A DNA stretch of 64,000 nt, taken from positions 2,060,001 to 2,124,000 of the forward strand of contig CM063292.1 of the NCBI GenBank assembly GCA_032173965.1. The letters are read 5' to 3'. The translations under genes and the position numbers were made by a program. This stretch comes from Sitta carolinensis. Lineage: Eukaryota; Chordata; Aves; Passeriformes; Sittidae. Shown here piece after piece: positions 42,601-56,500 of the stretch. The notes under the pieces are model-generated. The model was not told where the DNA came from. It saw only the letters and a list, made by a program, of their open reading frames with translations, and did no database searches. The first letter of the stretch is position 1, and each line of letters opens with the position of its first letter.

Positions 42601-45600
42601 CTCCCCATCCCACTGGAAGCTCCTCATTCCTTGGACTCAGAGACTTCCCAGGCAGTGTCACCCTGGGGATGGGCCCTTCAGGAGGGGCTGAATGTCCTCT
42701 GCTGCTGGAGGAACACGGAACAAACCCCCCCAGTGTGTTATCACTGATGAAACACCAAACGATTTCAAGCGAGCTAATAGTGGTTAATTCTCTTTTTCCC
42801 CTCTCCAGTCATTCCCAGCTAAAGCCATGCTAAATTAGGTGAATAATTTGATAAATATATTAAGTGCCTAATGCCCCTGAAATGCATCTAATTGCGATTG
42901 CTATGGCGGGACAAGAAACGAGTCTGGAAAAGAGGGAGCTCAATTTTCTTGCCGTCGTTTAAAAATAAAAAAGTCAGGAGCTCCTGCTCGGGTCTCTCCA
43001 CTTCTGCTGAGTAATTTTCTCTCTGGAATCTTTTTGGGGAGCTGCTGGGATGTGCCTTCACCCCTGCCAGGGTTGGGATACGCACAGGGAATGCTGGAGT
43101 CCCCATTGGAGCACTGGCAGGGAGGGAAAGAGTGAAAAAGCTGCTTGGAAATCTACCCAAGCAATTGATGGGAAAAGGTCTCCTAGTGACTCAAGTTTTT
43201 GGGGCAATACTCACATAGCCCAGCCTTCATTTTTTTTCCCTGTTTATATATGGGAGACTGAATCACCTGGGATTCAGGAGCAATCGTGGTATAAATGGGA
43301 AACTGCTGAGAAGGAGAAAGGTGGAGCTCACCCCTCTGTTTTCCTGCAGAATATTGGTCTCTGGGATAAAAGACAAAATTTGGGGGGGCTGTTTTCCTGT
43401 CATTCCTGTCCCAGCCACCTTCCAAGATCCTAAATGGGAAGCTGAGGCACAGAGGGAATAAATGATTTCATGTGAGAAAGCTGGAAAGTCACCTGTGGGA
43501 ACGGGTTCACCCAAGGTTTGGGGTGTCCCTGATTTTTTGGGCTTTATCTTTATGAGGGTAATCTTTTGCTGGAGTTCCAGGGATTTTCAAGCTTCCCACC
43601 AGCTCCGAGGTCTCCAGAGCTGATGTTCAGCCCCACAGCTTGGCTACACCCACTGCTCCTATTCCCAGAGCCCCACAGAGGGGCCAAGAAATCCCAGGGA
43701 TGCTCCCCCACCGCCACCCCAGGGGAGAAGTTACCGAAGCCCCTCATCCTAAATCTTGCCCAGCAGCCCCTGCACCAACGTGCGGGTGGCTCTGCCTTCC
43801 CAAGGGTTAATTCCCGGGGCTCTGGGAGGAGCGGGGCTGGAGGCGCTGGGGGGATGCTGGGCACAGCTGCCCCCAGCCCCGGAGCCCGCAGGGATGGGGG
43901 CGTTTGCTCGCGCAGGAACTCCGCGGATGCACCGGGGCCGGCTTTCGGCACCCGAGGATGTGCAACAATTATCGGCAGCTAAAATTAGTGCCCGGAGCAC
44001 GTGATGTTCCTGGAAGAACGGTTGTGAGAGCGCGAAGGAGGATGCGGAGCACCAAATGTGGATTTCCAGCAGGATGGAGGCAGCCGAGCCCGGCCGGCGA
44101 GGCTTCAAAGGCGAACCTGTGCCGCCCTGAGGAGCGCGTTTGGGATTTGGGAGCGGGGCCAAGCGCCGGCCTCCGGCTCGGCTGTGCTGCTGTCACCGGG
44201 GACACTCGGTGCCCCAGCACCTCCCAACCCAAGGGTGGCTCCTGCTGCCCCGCGGGAATCGGGAGGAACAACCCCGATGGAGATCCCCGTGGCTGCTGGG
44301 AATGCAAACCACGGGAGGAGAGGAGGCAAAGCAGCGATATTTGTGTTCTTCCCAGGTGAAAACTTCACCTTGCAGGAGCTGAGGTGTGCCACAGCACCCA
44401 CAAAGCTCTCCGAGGGGGCAGCAGCCCCGGCACTCGCTGTGCCAGGTGGGTGGTACCCACACCCACCTCCCTGCCAGGAGCTCATCCAGCACCCAGGATC
44501 CCGGGAAAGGGAGCACAGCCAGCACCCAGGGGGTGGGTGGCACTCAGCACCCACCGCAGCACGCCGTGGGTGGCACTGGGGACCTGCAGTGCCTTGCCAG
44601 GGGGCACAGCCAGCACCCATAATTCCAGATAAGGGGGGCCACAGCCAGAATCTGTAATTCCAGATAAGGGGGGGCACAGCCAGAATCCATAATTCCAGAT
44701 AAGGGGGGCCACAGCCAGAATCCGTAATTCCAGATAAGGGGGGGCACATCCAGAATCTGTAATTCCAGATAAGGGGGGCACAGCCAGCACCCATAATCCT
44801 GGACAAGGGAGACAAATCCACACCCACATTTCTGGATATGGGGAGCATATCCAGCACCCATAATCCTGTAAAAGGGACATAAATCCATACCTAAAATCCT
44901 GTAGAAAGGGAGCATATCCAGCACCCACAATCCTGAAAAAGGGGGGAGCAGCCAGAATCCATAATTCCAAATAGTGGGGGCACAGCCAGCACCCACAGTT
45001 CTGTATAAGGGGGCACATCCAGCACCCATAATTCTGAATATGGGGGGCACAATTCTGAATACGAGGGGCACACCCAGCACCCACAATTCCGAATCTGAGG
45101 GGCACATGCAGCACCCATAATTCCGAATTTGGGGGGCACATCCAGCACCCACAATTCTGTATAAGAGGACACATCCAGCACCCCTCATTCCGAATTTGGG
45201 GGGCACATCCAGCACCCACGATCCTGTGCAAGGTGGGTGTGCAGGGTGGGTGCAAGGTGGTGCCAGCTGCCCCCATCCCCGCCCGGCTGTTCCCGGCCCG
45301 AGCTCGCGGGGTCTGGGGGTGACACTCGCCCCCATTATCTGCCCGAGCGGCTCCAGGTTTCCGAGCACATGTGGGATGCCCTGCTTGTTTTTTTAATGTG
45401 CTCTAAGTGGAACAGCCTTCCCGCCGTTCCCCTTTCCCCGTGGCTCACACAACCCCTCCAGACAGAGCTCCGAGCGCACAAACCCCAGCACGAGCGAAGC
45501 GCCACGGCCCCGCCCGGCAGGTAGTAAAAAATGTATTACCTAAAAATATCTTTCCAAGAGGTGATTTAAACCAGCAAAGTCTCCTGGCTGGAGGAAATGG

Positions 45601-48600
45601 AGATGAGGAACATCTCAGGGCTGGAGAAGCCCCTGGGAGCACGCAGCCCTGCGAGAAAGCTCCGATCCGCCACGGACAGATCGGGCTGGGCAGGAGGAGG
45701 GATGAGCGTGTTTGGAGCAAGGCTGAGCCTCCTCCGGCAGGCGGGGGATGCTCCTGGCTGCCGATGTGCCCCGGCTCCGGCTGCAGCAGCCCCCCAAGCC
45801 GCCTGGTGCCCCCCCCCGGTCGCCCCCGCATGTCGGGGAGGCGAGCAGCGGGCCAGGTTGGGCTAGCAGAGCTCTGTCCCCCTGTGCCCGGGCTCGGGAG
45901 CAGCCCTGAGTCACCGGCAGCAGCCCCTGGAGCGATTAAAGCGGGTGAGTAATCCTGGCTTGGAGCGGCGAGAGCAGCGACAGCCGCCTCCCGAGCAGGG
46001 CTCGGTGCGTGAAAAGTTCTCAGTAAAGCCAGCCACACGTTAATTATGATGTTAATTAGTGCTGCGGGGACTGGGGGCTTCCCGCTCCCACTCGGCTGCA
46101 GCCCCGGGCCGACCCCGGCTTGGGCTCGGTCCGCGCCGAGCCTTTGGTGAGGAAAAGTGGGAGAAACAACAAGGAATGGTGAAAATGAGGGAGGAGGGAG
46201 GGAAAGGATGGGAAAGGATGGGAAGGGAAGGGAAGGGAAGGGAAGGGAAGGGAAGGGAAGGGAAGGGAAGGGAAGGGAAGGGAAGGGAAGGGAAGGGAAG
46301 GGAAGGGAAGGGAAGGGAAGGGAAGGGAAGGGAAGGGAAGGGAAGGGAAGGGAAGGGAAGGGAAGGGAAGGGAAGGGAAGGGAAGGGAAGGGAAGGGAAG
46401 GGAAGGGAAGAAGGAAAGAAGAAGGAAAGAAAGAAGGAAAGAAAGAAGGAAAGAAAGAAGGAAAGAAAGAAGGAAAGAAGGGTTTGCCACTAGGCAAACC
46501 TCAAATGTGGATTTTCCCAGTGACTGATTTCCTTTGCAGGGCTGAGGGAAGGGTCAGGTCCCACTGGGTCCAAACTTCCCAAAGAAATCAGGACCCACAC
46601 AAGCCATGGGTGTAAGGACATCTGACATCTCTGGCATCACCTGTCTGCATCCAGAGCCCTCCTTGGGCTCTTTCTGTGCAACCATCAAGGGCTACGAACT
46701 AAAAAATTATGGGAAACGAGGAAAAAACCAGGAAAAAAAAAAAAAAAAAAAAGCCCTAAACAAGGCGGAACTGCTGGATATCGACAGCCCTGTCCTAAAC
46801 CTCCCAAACCGCTGGTGTTCCATGGGGTTTTCCCTCTCCAGCAGCTCCGGTGAGCCTGCAGGCAGGGCAGTTTTGCGGGGTGTGCAGGGCTCCGAGGGGC
46901 AGGGGGGCTGCGGCACTGACCGTTCTCCCGGTGCTGGAAGGAAGGCGAGAACTCTTTGGCAGTGATCCTGGCGATCCGCGCTTCCTCCTGCGCTTTCTGC
47001 GCCGCCGTCACGGCCGCCTCCGCCTTGGCCCTGGAGTGAGAGGTCCTGCAAGGCAACACGAGACACCGGGACCCCGTTAGGCAGCTCCTCCCTGCAGACC
47101 CCGCCGTGGAAAACCCCAAATTTTCCCCCCATGGATTCCTCCAAACCCCTTTGGTTGTGAGGGAGGAGCTGCCAGCAGAGCTTGGGGCTGCTTGGGGAGA
47201 TGGGGGATTTTCCAACACCTTCATGAGCTGCTCCTCAGCCTGGAAATCACCCAGGAAATTCAGAAGCAGGCGCAGGATTTGTTCCCCCAGGGTCCCTCCA
47301 TCCCATTTCCCATCCCATCCCAGCAGCCTCTCCGTGCATCTCCCACGAGCCTCCAGGCTTGAATTTAAAGCTGGTTTGGGGTTTTTTTTTAACCGAACCC
47401 ATTTGGGGATGAAAAAAAAAAAAAGAAAGAAAGAAAAAAAAAGAAAAAAAAGAACATTTCCACGCCCACCCCCACGTTTTGCGTAAAATGCTGGATGTAA
47501 ATAAATACCGGGAGCAGAGGGAGGAGCGGGGTTTCGGCTCCGGAGCCGCCTCCACCATCCCTTCACACATTTTGATCAGGGCACTTTTCCCCCTCTGGAT
47601 CAACAACTGTCCCCTGCACTCGCCGATGATTCCCCAGAGGCTTTTTTTGGGTGGCATTTCAGCCCATCACTCAGGATTTACAGCTTCTCTGAGACCATCC
47701 TCCGGAGGCTGCTTTGCCCCTTTTTTCCCCTTATCCGAGCTATCCAGGCACTTTCAAAAATTCCTGCTCCCACCCCGGTGCAGGCAGGGTTATAAATAAC
47801 TCCGCTGATTCCTTTTCCCTCCAAAATCAGGCCCTCCATCTCCTTTAATCATTTTTTTTTTGCTGCCTCTCTCTGAATTCCCTCTAATTTCTCGACATCT
47901 GCGTGGAGAGGGAGTGCCATTTCTGACAGGCTCCTAAAAATGGAAAACAGGGCCAGGAATGTGCCTGCTTTGGTTGGAAGCATCACCAGGGCTGGGGAAC
48001 AGGGTGTGAGTGTGGCTGTGCTGTCACCTGTGCTCTGCTCCTGACACTTCTCAGGTCTCTTTGCTCTAATAAATGCTTTATTCCCAGCCAGTGGCTGCTT
48101 TGGAGTAGCCCAAAGTGAATCCGAGCAGTTTTCCAGAGTTTTGGAGCTGGTGGAGGGGCTGTGGTGATGCTGCTGCACATCCTGAGGGTTTTCCATGATT
48201 GATGCAGCCAAAAATTTGATTTAAATGGGGTTTTTACCCATGCTCGGCACTCAGGTGGGCTCACAGGAGGGGACAGAGGTGTCACAGCCCATTCCCTGTC
48301 AGGAGAATTCCCATTCCTCTTTTAGGAGGAGCAGGGATGCCCCAGGGAGGAGCTGCAGCAAACTGCTGGGACAGGAGGAGCAGACTGCTCCCGTTTTTCA
48401 TGGAATTATGGGATGGTTTGGGTTGGAAAATCCCTTAAAATCCATCTCATTTCAACTCCTGCCATAGGCAGGGACACCTTCCACTAGTCCAGGTTATTCC
48501 AGTCTGGTCTTGGAAACTTCCAGGGATCCACAGCTTCTCTGGGCATCTGTGCCTGGGCCTCAGCATTCCAAGAAATTGGAATTTCTTCTCAATATCCCAC

Positions 48601-51600
48601 CTAAATCCACCCTTTTTCAGCCTGAAGCCATTCCCCCTTGTCCTGTCCCTCCACGCCCTGGCAAAATCCCTCTCCAGGTCTCTTTTCAGCCACATTTTTG
48701 GCACCAAGTGATCTGAGGGAAAATCTGAGCCATCAAACCTGTGGCTTAAACCACCGGGAGGTTAAAATTCCCATTCCAACCTCTGTGAGCTGGTGAAACC
48801 TCTGGTTTAAATCCCATTAAAATCCACCCATTCCACCTCTGAGCTGGTGAAACCTCTGGTTTAAAAATCCCCATTCCACCTCTCTGAGCTGGTGAAACTC
48901 TGGTTTAAAAATCCCCATTCCACCTCTTGAGCTGGTGAAACCTCTGGGTTTAAAAATCCCCATTCCACCTCTCTGAGCTGGTGAAACCTCTGGGTTTAAA
49001 AATCCCCATTCCACCTCTCTGAGCTGGTGAAACCTCTGGCACCTTCCTGGGGAGCTTCTCAGCGATGTGAAGAGCCTCCACCCATTTTTCCCCGGGCTGG
49101 GAGCCGTGCCTGCCTCACTGCAGCGTTTTCCCAAGCCCCAGCCGAGGATTAACGGCGTCTGAGCGCCTGGCCCGCGCTCAGCAGCCAGGATTACACCCTG
49201 CTCCTGACTCTCCTCCCTGGAGAGGCGGCTGGAGCCACGGAGCCCTGTCTGCCTGCCAGGGAGGGAGGCTGGAGCAGCAGCCCGGGGGTCTGGGGCACAC
49301 GGGGGTGGCGGCAGAGCGGGAGGTGACGCTGCAGGAGCCCGCACGGAGCCACCGGCACAGGGTGACCCCAACTCTGCTGCTCTCTGCAGCACTCAGCACC
49401 CCCTTGGTGGAATAAAGGGGACACTGATGGTGGGAAAGAGCTCCAGGATCGCCAAATCCAAGCTGTGTCCCATCCCCAGCTTGTCTCCTCAGTGTCACCT
49501 CTAGGAGTTCCTGGATGCCTCCAGGGATGGGCACTCCAAACCACGCTGGGCAGTGCCGATGCCTGGAATTTCCAGGAAGAAATTCCTCCTGATATGCAAT
49601 CTAAAATCACCATGCCTGGTGGATGGATGTGTTTCCATCCCTGGAAAACTCCCTCTTTCTGGCTGGAGGGATCTGCTCCTGGATCTGCTCATCCCCACAG
49701 AACTCCCAGGATCGGCCCAGGAAGTGCAGGGAATTTAAAAAATGAAAACTTGGGGGTTTGGCTCAGAAAAGGTTAAAAATCAACCTCATCAATGAAGCCA
49801 CCTCTGATCCAAAATACCCCTGGCAGGGGGCTGGAATGCACTGGATTCCCTGGAGCAGATGGAATGCACTGGATTCCCCAGAGCAGATGGGACACACTGG
49901 GTTCCCCGGAGCGCCGCCGGTTAATTGTTTGTAAAGCTCCCCGAGACGCTGGGAGGAGTGAAAAGCAGAATTATGGAGATCCATACGTTGCATAATAAAA
50001 TCCATAAGTATTCCCAAATAAATGCCAGTAATCCAGTTAGTGCTCGCATGACTTTGTCACATCCTAAATTTACCAGCTGTCTCCTTTCTCCACGCCTGCT
50101 GCTCGTGGCGTGCTCTAAATCTTAATTCCCACTTAATTGCCTGGAGTTTATTTCCCTGGAAAAGTAGGGGATTTTTTTATTTTTTCTCCCTGACACATGG
50201 ACAGGGCCTGATCTCATCACTCTGCTCCTCCTTCCCTAAGTGCTGCCATAAATTTTTTTTCCGTGTTGGAGACGCCAAACTGGTGAAAACGAGACTGAGG
50301 CCTTTCCCGATAAAACAGAATTTATGGGATGGTTTGGGTTGGAAGGGACCTTAAAGATCATCCTGTTCCTGTGGGCTCATGATGGGATGGAGGGAAGAGT
50401 GATGCAAGAGGAGCTGTTTAATTCCTCCCACCTCTGAGCATCCCCAGCCTCCTCCTCCAGCTGGGCTGGATCCAGGAACCTGGGAGAGTGGAAGGTGTCC
50501 CTGCCCGTGGCAGGGGTGGAATGGGATGGGCTTGAAGGTCCTGCCAACCAAACCATGCCATGATTCCAGGATTTTAGTGCACTTCACTATCCAAGCTGAG
50601 CTGGGGGAGGGCGTTTAGGCAAAGATTGGCACTGGGAAGAGCCAGAGGGGGAAAGGCTGGGATGGTTTGTGGCTTTTGAGCCCCCGTTCTGGGTCTCAGG
50701 GCACAGAGACCCTGCTGGGGCTGGCCTGGAATATTTTATTTATTAATTTTTTGCCAAGCTGACTCACTCTTCTCAGAGGATGAGCGGGCAAGTGGTCAAA
50801 CTGGCAAGGGGAGCCGGCAGGAGGCAGGGAAAAATCCCAACCAACCAGATTCCCGGAAACCTTTGCGGATCTCCTGTGATTTGGCCGGAGCTGAGAGGGG
50901 AAGGGATAAAACCTGGGCCTGCTTCCTAATGCCAAGTTTATCAGCTCCAGCTAATCTATAAGAAGCTGGAATCAACTGATTTGCAAGGAAGAACTTGGCT
51001 TTTTAGGAATTCCAACAGTGACTCCAGGCTGGCTTGGAGGGAGCAAGGAGTGGATCCAAGGGTTCTGCTGCAAACCCAGTGCTGAGGGCTGGTTTAGCCA
51101 AAAAAGGGTGAACTCCCAGCAAAATCCTCAGGGATTCAGGAAGGAAGGAAGCAAAATTCAAACCAGGTGAGGCTCGAGAGGTGCTTTGGCTCCAGGAATC
51201 CTTTGGCAGGAGAACAAGTGGGACAAAGTGCTTTAAAATCAGGCTGGAAATTAGAGCAAGTTTACAGAAGCCCAGAAAGGTTTCTGAGCTTTAAATGTGA
51301 CACCTGGAATTACCAGGATGGCACCTGGAGCCAGGAGAAACCTGGATCACTGGGGAGTCCTTCTCCATCCATTGTTTGAATCCATCCAGGAGAGGGATTT
51401 GCTGCCCTTATTCCTATTTTTCCAGTGTTTTTGTATGAAAAATATGTTCCAATAAAAGCCAGGCAGCAGGCACTGAGCAAGCTCATGCTCGGGGTCAAAG
51501 GGAGCTCTGTGCTGAACACAGGGAGAAATCCACATTATCTGGAAGGTTAAAAAGCATCCTATGGGTCAGATTTCTGGGAAAGAAGGTCTCTTTCCCCCAA

Positions 51601-53520
51601 ATTCACATGGCAGCTCTGGCTGTTCTTTTCCAAGGAAATTTCTCTCTTCCCTGACAACCCCCTGAACCCAAAGCCTGGCTGAGGGAAGAGTGAGATTCCT
51701 GCTTTGTTGCTGGGCTCCTGTGCAGGGATGGAGATGCTCAGCCCTCCTCCACCCAGAGCTCTCCCATTATCCCAACCCCAACAGGAGCACCACAAGTCCC
51801 AAACCCTTTCCACCCCATAAAAGGACCCCGTGGCCTCTATTTTCATGGAAAAGCTGGGAATTGGCACGTTTCCCACAGGCTTCACTGGGAGTGGGGAGGT
51901 TGGAGTTAAGCTGGCAGTGAGCTCATCCCTAATGAACAGCCTCAAGTTTTCCTAAGGGGCCAGGTTGGCTCCATCTGATCCACTTTGTCTCCAAGTCAAT
52001 ACTTCATCAGGCAGCTTTGGGCTGGTGTTTTTTTCCCTCTTTAAATGCATTTTATCTTCCTATAGGAGGGAATGTTTTCTCTCCCTCCATTACAGAGCTT
52101 CATGTATTTTTCAAATGGCAAAATTCAATTAAAACGCACTTCCAGCTGCAAGGAAATACTTCAGGAAAAATTCAGAGAGAGCACTTGCAGGGTGTTTAAG
52201 ACTTGCTCCTCCAAACCCCGGGGTCAGGAAAGCCTTGGGATGCACCTTGTCCTGGGAAGGGATGGCTGGCTGAAGGAGAAAAAGGAGATTTCCAGCAAAT
52301 CCAGGAGATTTCCCTGTGCAAACCCCAGGCTGGCAGGAGGCTGGGAAGGGATGGCTGGATAAAAAAGAGATTTTCGGTCCAACCTCCCCAGCGGGAATCC
52401 CTGGGCCGTGTGGCCTCCACGGGGGTTGTTTTCCAGTCCCTCTGGCAGGATGCAGCCCTGACTGCATCCCCCAAGGAACACAAAGAGCCGGTCCCCAGGG
52501 GATGGGTGCCGGTGCCCAGCCCCGGAGCCCCGCTCTCCCGGGGATCTGGGATGGCCCCGGGAGGGGGCAGGAGAGGCGATCCCACTCCCAGCTCCCTGCC
52601 AGAGTGGGATCGAGCGCTGCAACACCCCCAGGGAGGCTCTGCCTGCTCCGGGCAGCCGGGAGGGGAGGCTTGGCTGGGCTTCGTGCTCTCCTAGATGGGA
52701 CAAATTGGGACTGAATTATTAATAACCACTGCAGACTGTCTGGTTTCCACCTCTGCGGGAGCCTCTCTGATTTAGGGCACAGCTGCAGTGCCCATCCTGC
52801 CTCCCTTTCCCATTCCAGGGGCTTCTCCGGGCCCCTCATCCCGCATCCAGCCCTCTCCGGAGGGTCGGGATGAGCGCAGCCCGGAGCCAGGCTCTGTCTA
52901 GACACGGCCCCGAGGGAATGGGGAGGAGGCAGCAATTAACAACCTGTTTGTTATTTGCCTTATCTGGCGTTTATTGCCCCGATAAAACCCGCTCCTAATT
53001 CCAGCTTGGCTCTTCCCACAGCTCTCCTGGCTTCCCTGTTATTGCACCAGGCTCGCCGGGAGTGATTTGTGCAGGCAGCAACACCGCGCTGGTCCTCAGG
53101 GGGTGGAATATTAGACACACCAATTAGCTGTCTGTGGATAAATTCCCATTTACCTGCTCAGCGCAGGCATTTTTCCCAGCCCGCTCCCTCCGTCTGCTTT
53201 TCCCACTGTTTCCCCCTCTCCACCATCGCTGGAATTCTTAATTAAGGGGGAAAAAAAGCTGCTTAATGTGACCTCTGACATGACGTAATGCAGCCCCGAA
53301 CGTCTGCTCAGGCTCTTTGCAGCCAGACACGGAGCAGGTGCTGTGCATAGCAAAGAGAGAGCCAGACTTGCCAGCTCCAGATGGAGATTTTGGGATGGGA
53401 GCGTGGATGGATCACCCCTGCCTGGGCTCTGAGGAGGAGCAGCAAAGCTCCCACCAGCGGGAGGGAAGGTTGGGAAAAGCTGGCATGGCACACTCCAAAA
53501 ACAAAAAACAAAAAACAAAA

Positions 53521-53561
<41 letters not shown>

Positions 53562-56500
53562 TCTGGAAGTCACGTGTCAAGAAAATGAAGGAAAAATAAA
53601 TATTCAAACTCTTTAATCCTGGGGGATAAAATAAAATCCCCTCAATGCGTTTGTGGCTGCCCAAGAAAGCGAATTACAGAAAAGCATGGAGAATGTTGTG
53701 GTCAAAAGGCCAAATCCAAGTTTCCCTGTAGTTTTCCAGTGGGAAGTGTCAGGTTAGGGGGGAAATCATTCCCAAGGCAGCTGGGAGAGCTCGTGGGACA
53801 TGGAATGCTCGAGGTCTCCCAAATTCATGGAGCCAGGGCTGGAGCCAGTTCCTGTTTAGCTCATTGCTCCAGGCACCTGTGCCAGAGCCTTCCCTACCTT
53901 TGTATTTTTGGAGTTACAAATGGGGAGTGAATTCACCGAGGAATCTTTCATCATTTTACACTGAAATTCCATTTTTTAATCTGAGTAAGGAGGAAAAAAA
54001 TCATCCCAGGCTGTGTCCTGGTGTCCCGTGCTTTGCTTTGGAGTGGCCAAAAGGAGTTTTGCTGGAGAACTGAATTCACAACATGGAAAGGTGCAAAGTC
54101 TTGGTGACTCAAGGGACTCAAGTGTCCCCAATATTCTAGGAGAACCAGCTCAAACTGTATCCCTGAGGTGGGGCATTCCCAGTGGAGAAAGACGAGAGCA
54201 TCAAATGCCAGGATCATCTCCAGCTCACCTTATTCCCACCATCCCAAAAACGGTTTCTTGATTTTATCCCTCTTTTTGCTAAACAAAAAAATGCCAAGAA
54301 AATCCAACTCCATGGGCATTAAAAGGCTGGGGCAGGTGGAGCTGGTACCCAGAGGCACATCTGGCACCAGGGTGCTCCCAGCATCTCCCTGGCCAAGGAA
54401 CACTTGGAATAAGCAGGGCCAGGCAGATTCCTGCATTTCCCTCCCAGTGACTCCCCTTCCTTCTAACTCTGTGCCCCCCAGCAAGGACAGAGCTGATGGG
54501 CTCTGCAGGGAGAGGATGCCCTGGGTGTTATTTACAGCTGGCCAGAAAATCAACATCTGGAGAGAGAGCCTCATCCCTGGCATTTGTCACTTGGAATGGA
54601 GCTCTGCAGGAGGCAGGTGAGTGAAAACTCACCTTGGGAAGGGGTGGCTTTGAGGCCACTGTCCCAACTGGTCACTTTGCCCTCAAAATGGCACAGGGAG
54701 TTCCTCCCAGGATGCAGCCAAGCTCTGAGGAATTCCCTCTCCCGAATCAGACATGGTGGAGAGGATGTGGTGGCAGCAAGGCTCTGCTGTCCCCGTTGGA
54801 AGCGAGCTGCAGCAAAGGGAAGATGCTCCCCGTGGAAAAAGGGGGTTGGAGGTGGGCTAAAATTGAAAAGAAGGTCCTGTGTCCCACAGTGACATGGCTA
54901 TTGTGGGATTTTAGGGTGCTCAGCACCCCGAAGAATTGGGACTTCCTTAGTGACAACTTTAAAGGGATGATTGGTCAGATCCATGGGTTAAATCCCCCTG
55001 GGATTTTCAGGGGGGAAATTTGCTTAGCAGGGTCTATGGTCAAATCCTTTAATTTCCTGGATTAGGAAGTCAGGACAGCTTGTCATTTGTCCTGTGGGGA
55101 GGAGGTGACAGAAACCTCATTGCTTGGGGCTTTTCAAACCAACTGCAAAAGCATGGAGAGCCTGGAATGTCCCAGCCCATTCTCTGTGCCCCCCACAGAA
55201 TCCCACACTTGGGGGGAGAAAGAAAACCAGCAAGGAAAATACTCAGTAATTTGGCTCAGCTCTGTGTTTTCCTCTTGGTCGTGCTCCTGATATTAATTTT
55301 GCCTCTCCCTGGGGAGGAAAGGGTTTGGGGAGGGACAAGGATGGGGTGCTGGGGATGTTGCTGAAGGGAAGAGGGTGGGAGCAATCAGGAAACCCAAAAT
55401 GGGAGTTAGGAGAAGAAAAATGCACGGAGACCTCTCTCACGAGCTGGGAAAGCAGCAGAGAGACCCAACCCCTTCCCCTTGCTTCTTCTCCACCCTCGAA
55501 CTTTGGGATGCAGCCTTGTGTCCCTCAAGGAAAGGACGGGGAGACCAGGAAGGGATGGAGGGAGCACATCCACCCCACACGAGACCTGGTGGCTCCCAGG
55601 AGATGCCCTCGGTGACCCCATCAGTGCCCACCTCATGGGCTGAGGTGACTCCTGCAAATCCCGAGCTCCAGCTGGGAGCAGCAGCCCTTCTCCAAAGGGC
55701 CATAAGCTGAGGAATCCTCCCTGCACCCAAAGCTGCCCAGAGAGGGGCTGGTGGGAGACCCTGCCCCACTTGGGCATCAGCTCAGCCCCATCCCTGCAGC
55801 CAGGTCAGCTCTGCCCCACGCTGGCTTTGTTTGTCCAAGGAAGGGGACACAAACCCCTTTGGGGGCCCTTAACCCACACCCCTGCTCCTCCCTCTCCATC
55901 CGCAGGACAGCACAAGGCGGGATTAGGGCCAGCACCGGCAGCGACCCGAAATCAAAGGCAGCCCAGACAACGGCTGAGCTGCAGGCTCAGGCCTGGCAGA
56001 GCATTAAGCAGCAACATTACCGGGGCTGGGGAGAGCCGGGGAGAACATTACCGGGGTCGGGGAGAGCCGGGGAGAACATTACCGGGGCTGATTGGGACAT
56101 TACCGGGGAGAGCCGGTGGGGACAATTACCGGGAAGGGCCGGTGGGGACAATTACCGGGATCGGGAGAGCCGGTGGGGACAATTACCGGAGTCGAGGAAA
56201 GCTGGTGAGGGCATTACCGGGGAGAGCCAGGGAGAACACTACCGGGGAGAGCCGGTGGGGACATTACCGGAGCTGAGGAGAGCCGGTGGGGACATTACCG
56301 GGGAGAGCCGGGGAGAACATTACCGGGGAGAATCGGTGAGGATATTACCGGGGCTGAGGAGAGCCGCTGGGGACATTATCACAGAGCACGACCGCAGCAG
56401 CTTTGCTTTTCTCTGGTTTTTGCCCGGGCCGCCTTTCCATTTCTCTCAAGAAATTCCCTGTTTGGCTCTCAGAAGCTGCCGCACTTCTCTGCTCCGCTCC

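Larger units (their letters stand above)
41579..46920 (-). other. JPH3 intron 3
   Basis: A 5.3-kb intron holding two long minisatellites (41926-42360 and 44595-45220), the (AAGGG)38 tract with flanking GAAA repeats (46190-46483), an AT-rich candidate conserved block (42765-42925) and CpG-rich stretches at 43790-44300 and 45640-46140. No additional exon seen. Confidence 0.65.

Noticed and set aside
45445..46497. 350-codon - strand frame with a long Phe-Pro-Ser run
   Set aside because: The run is the translation of the AAGGG tract. No protein similarity lies outside it.
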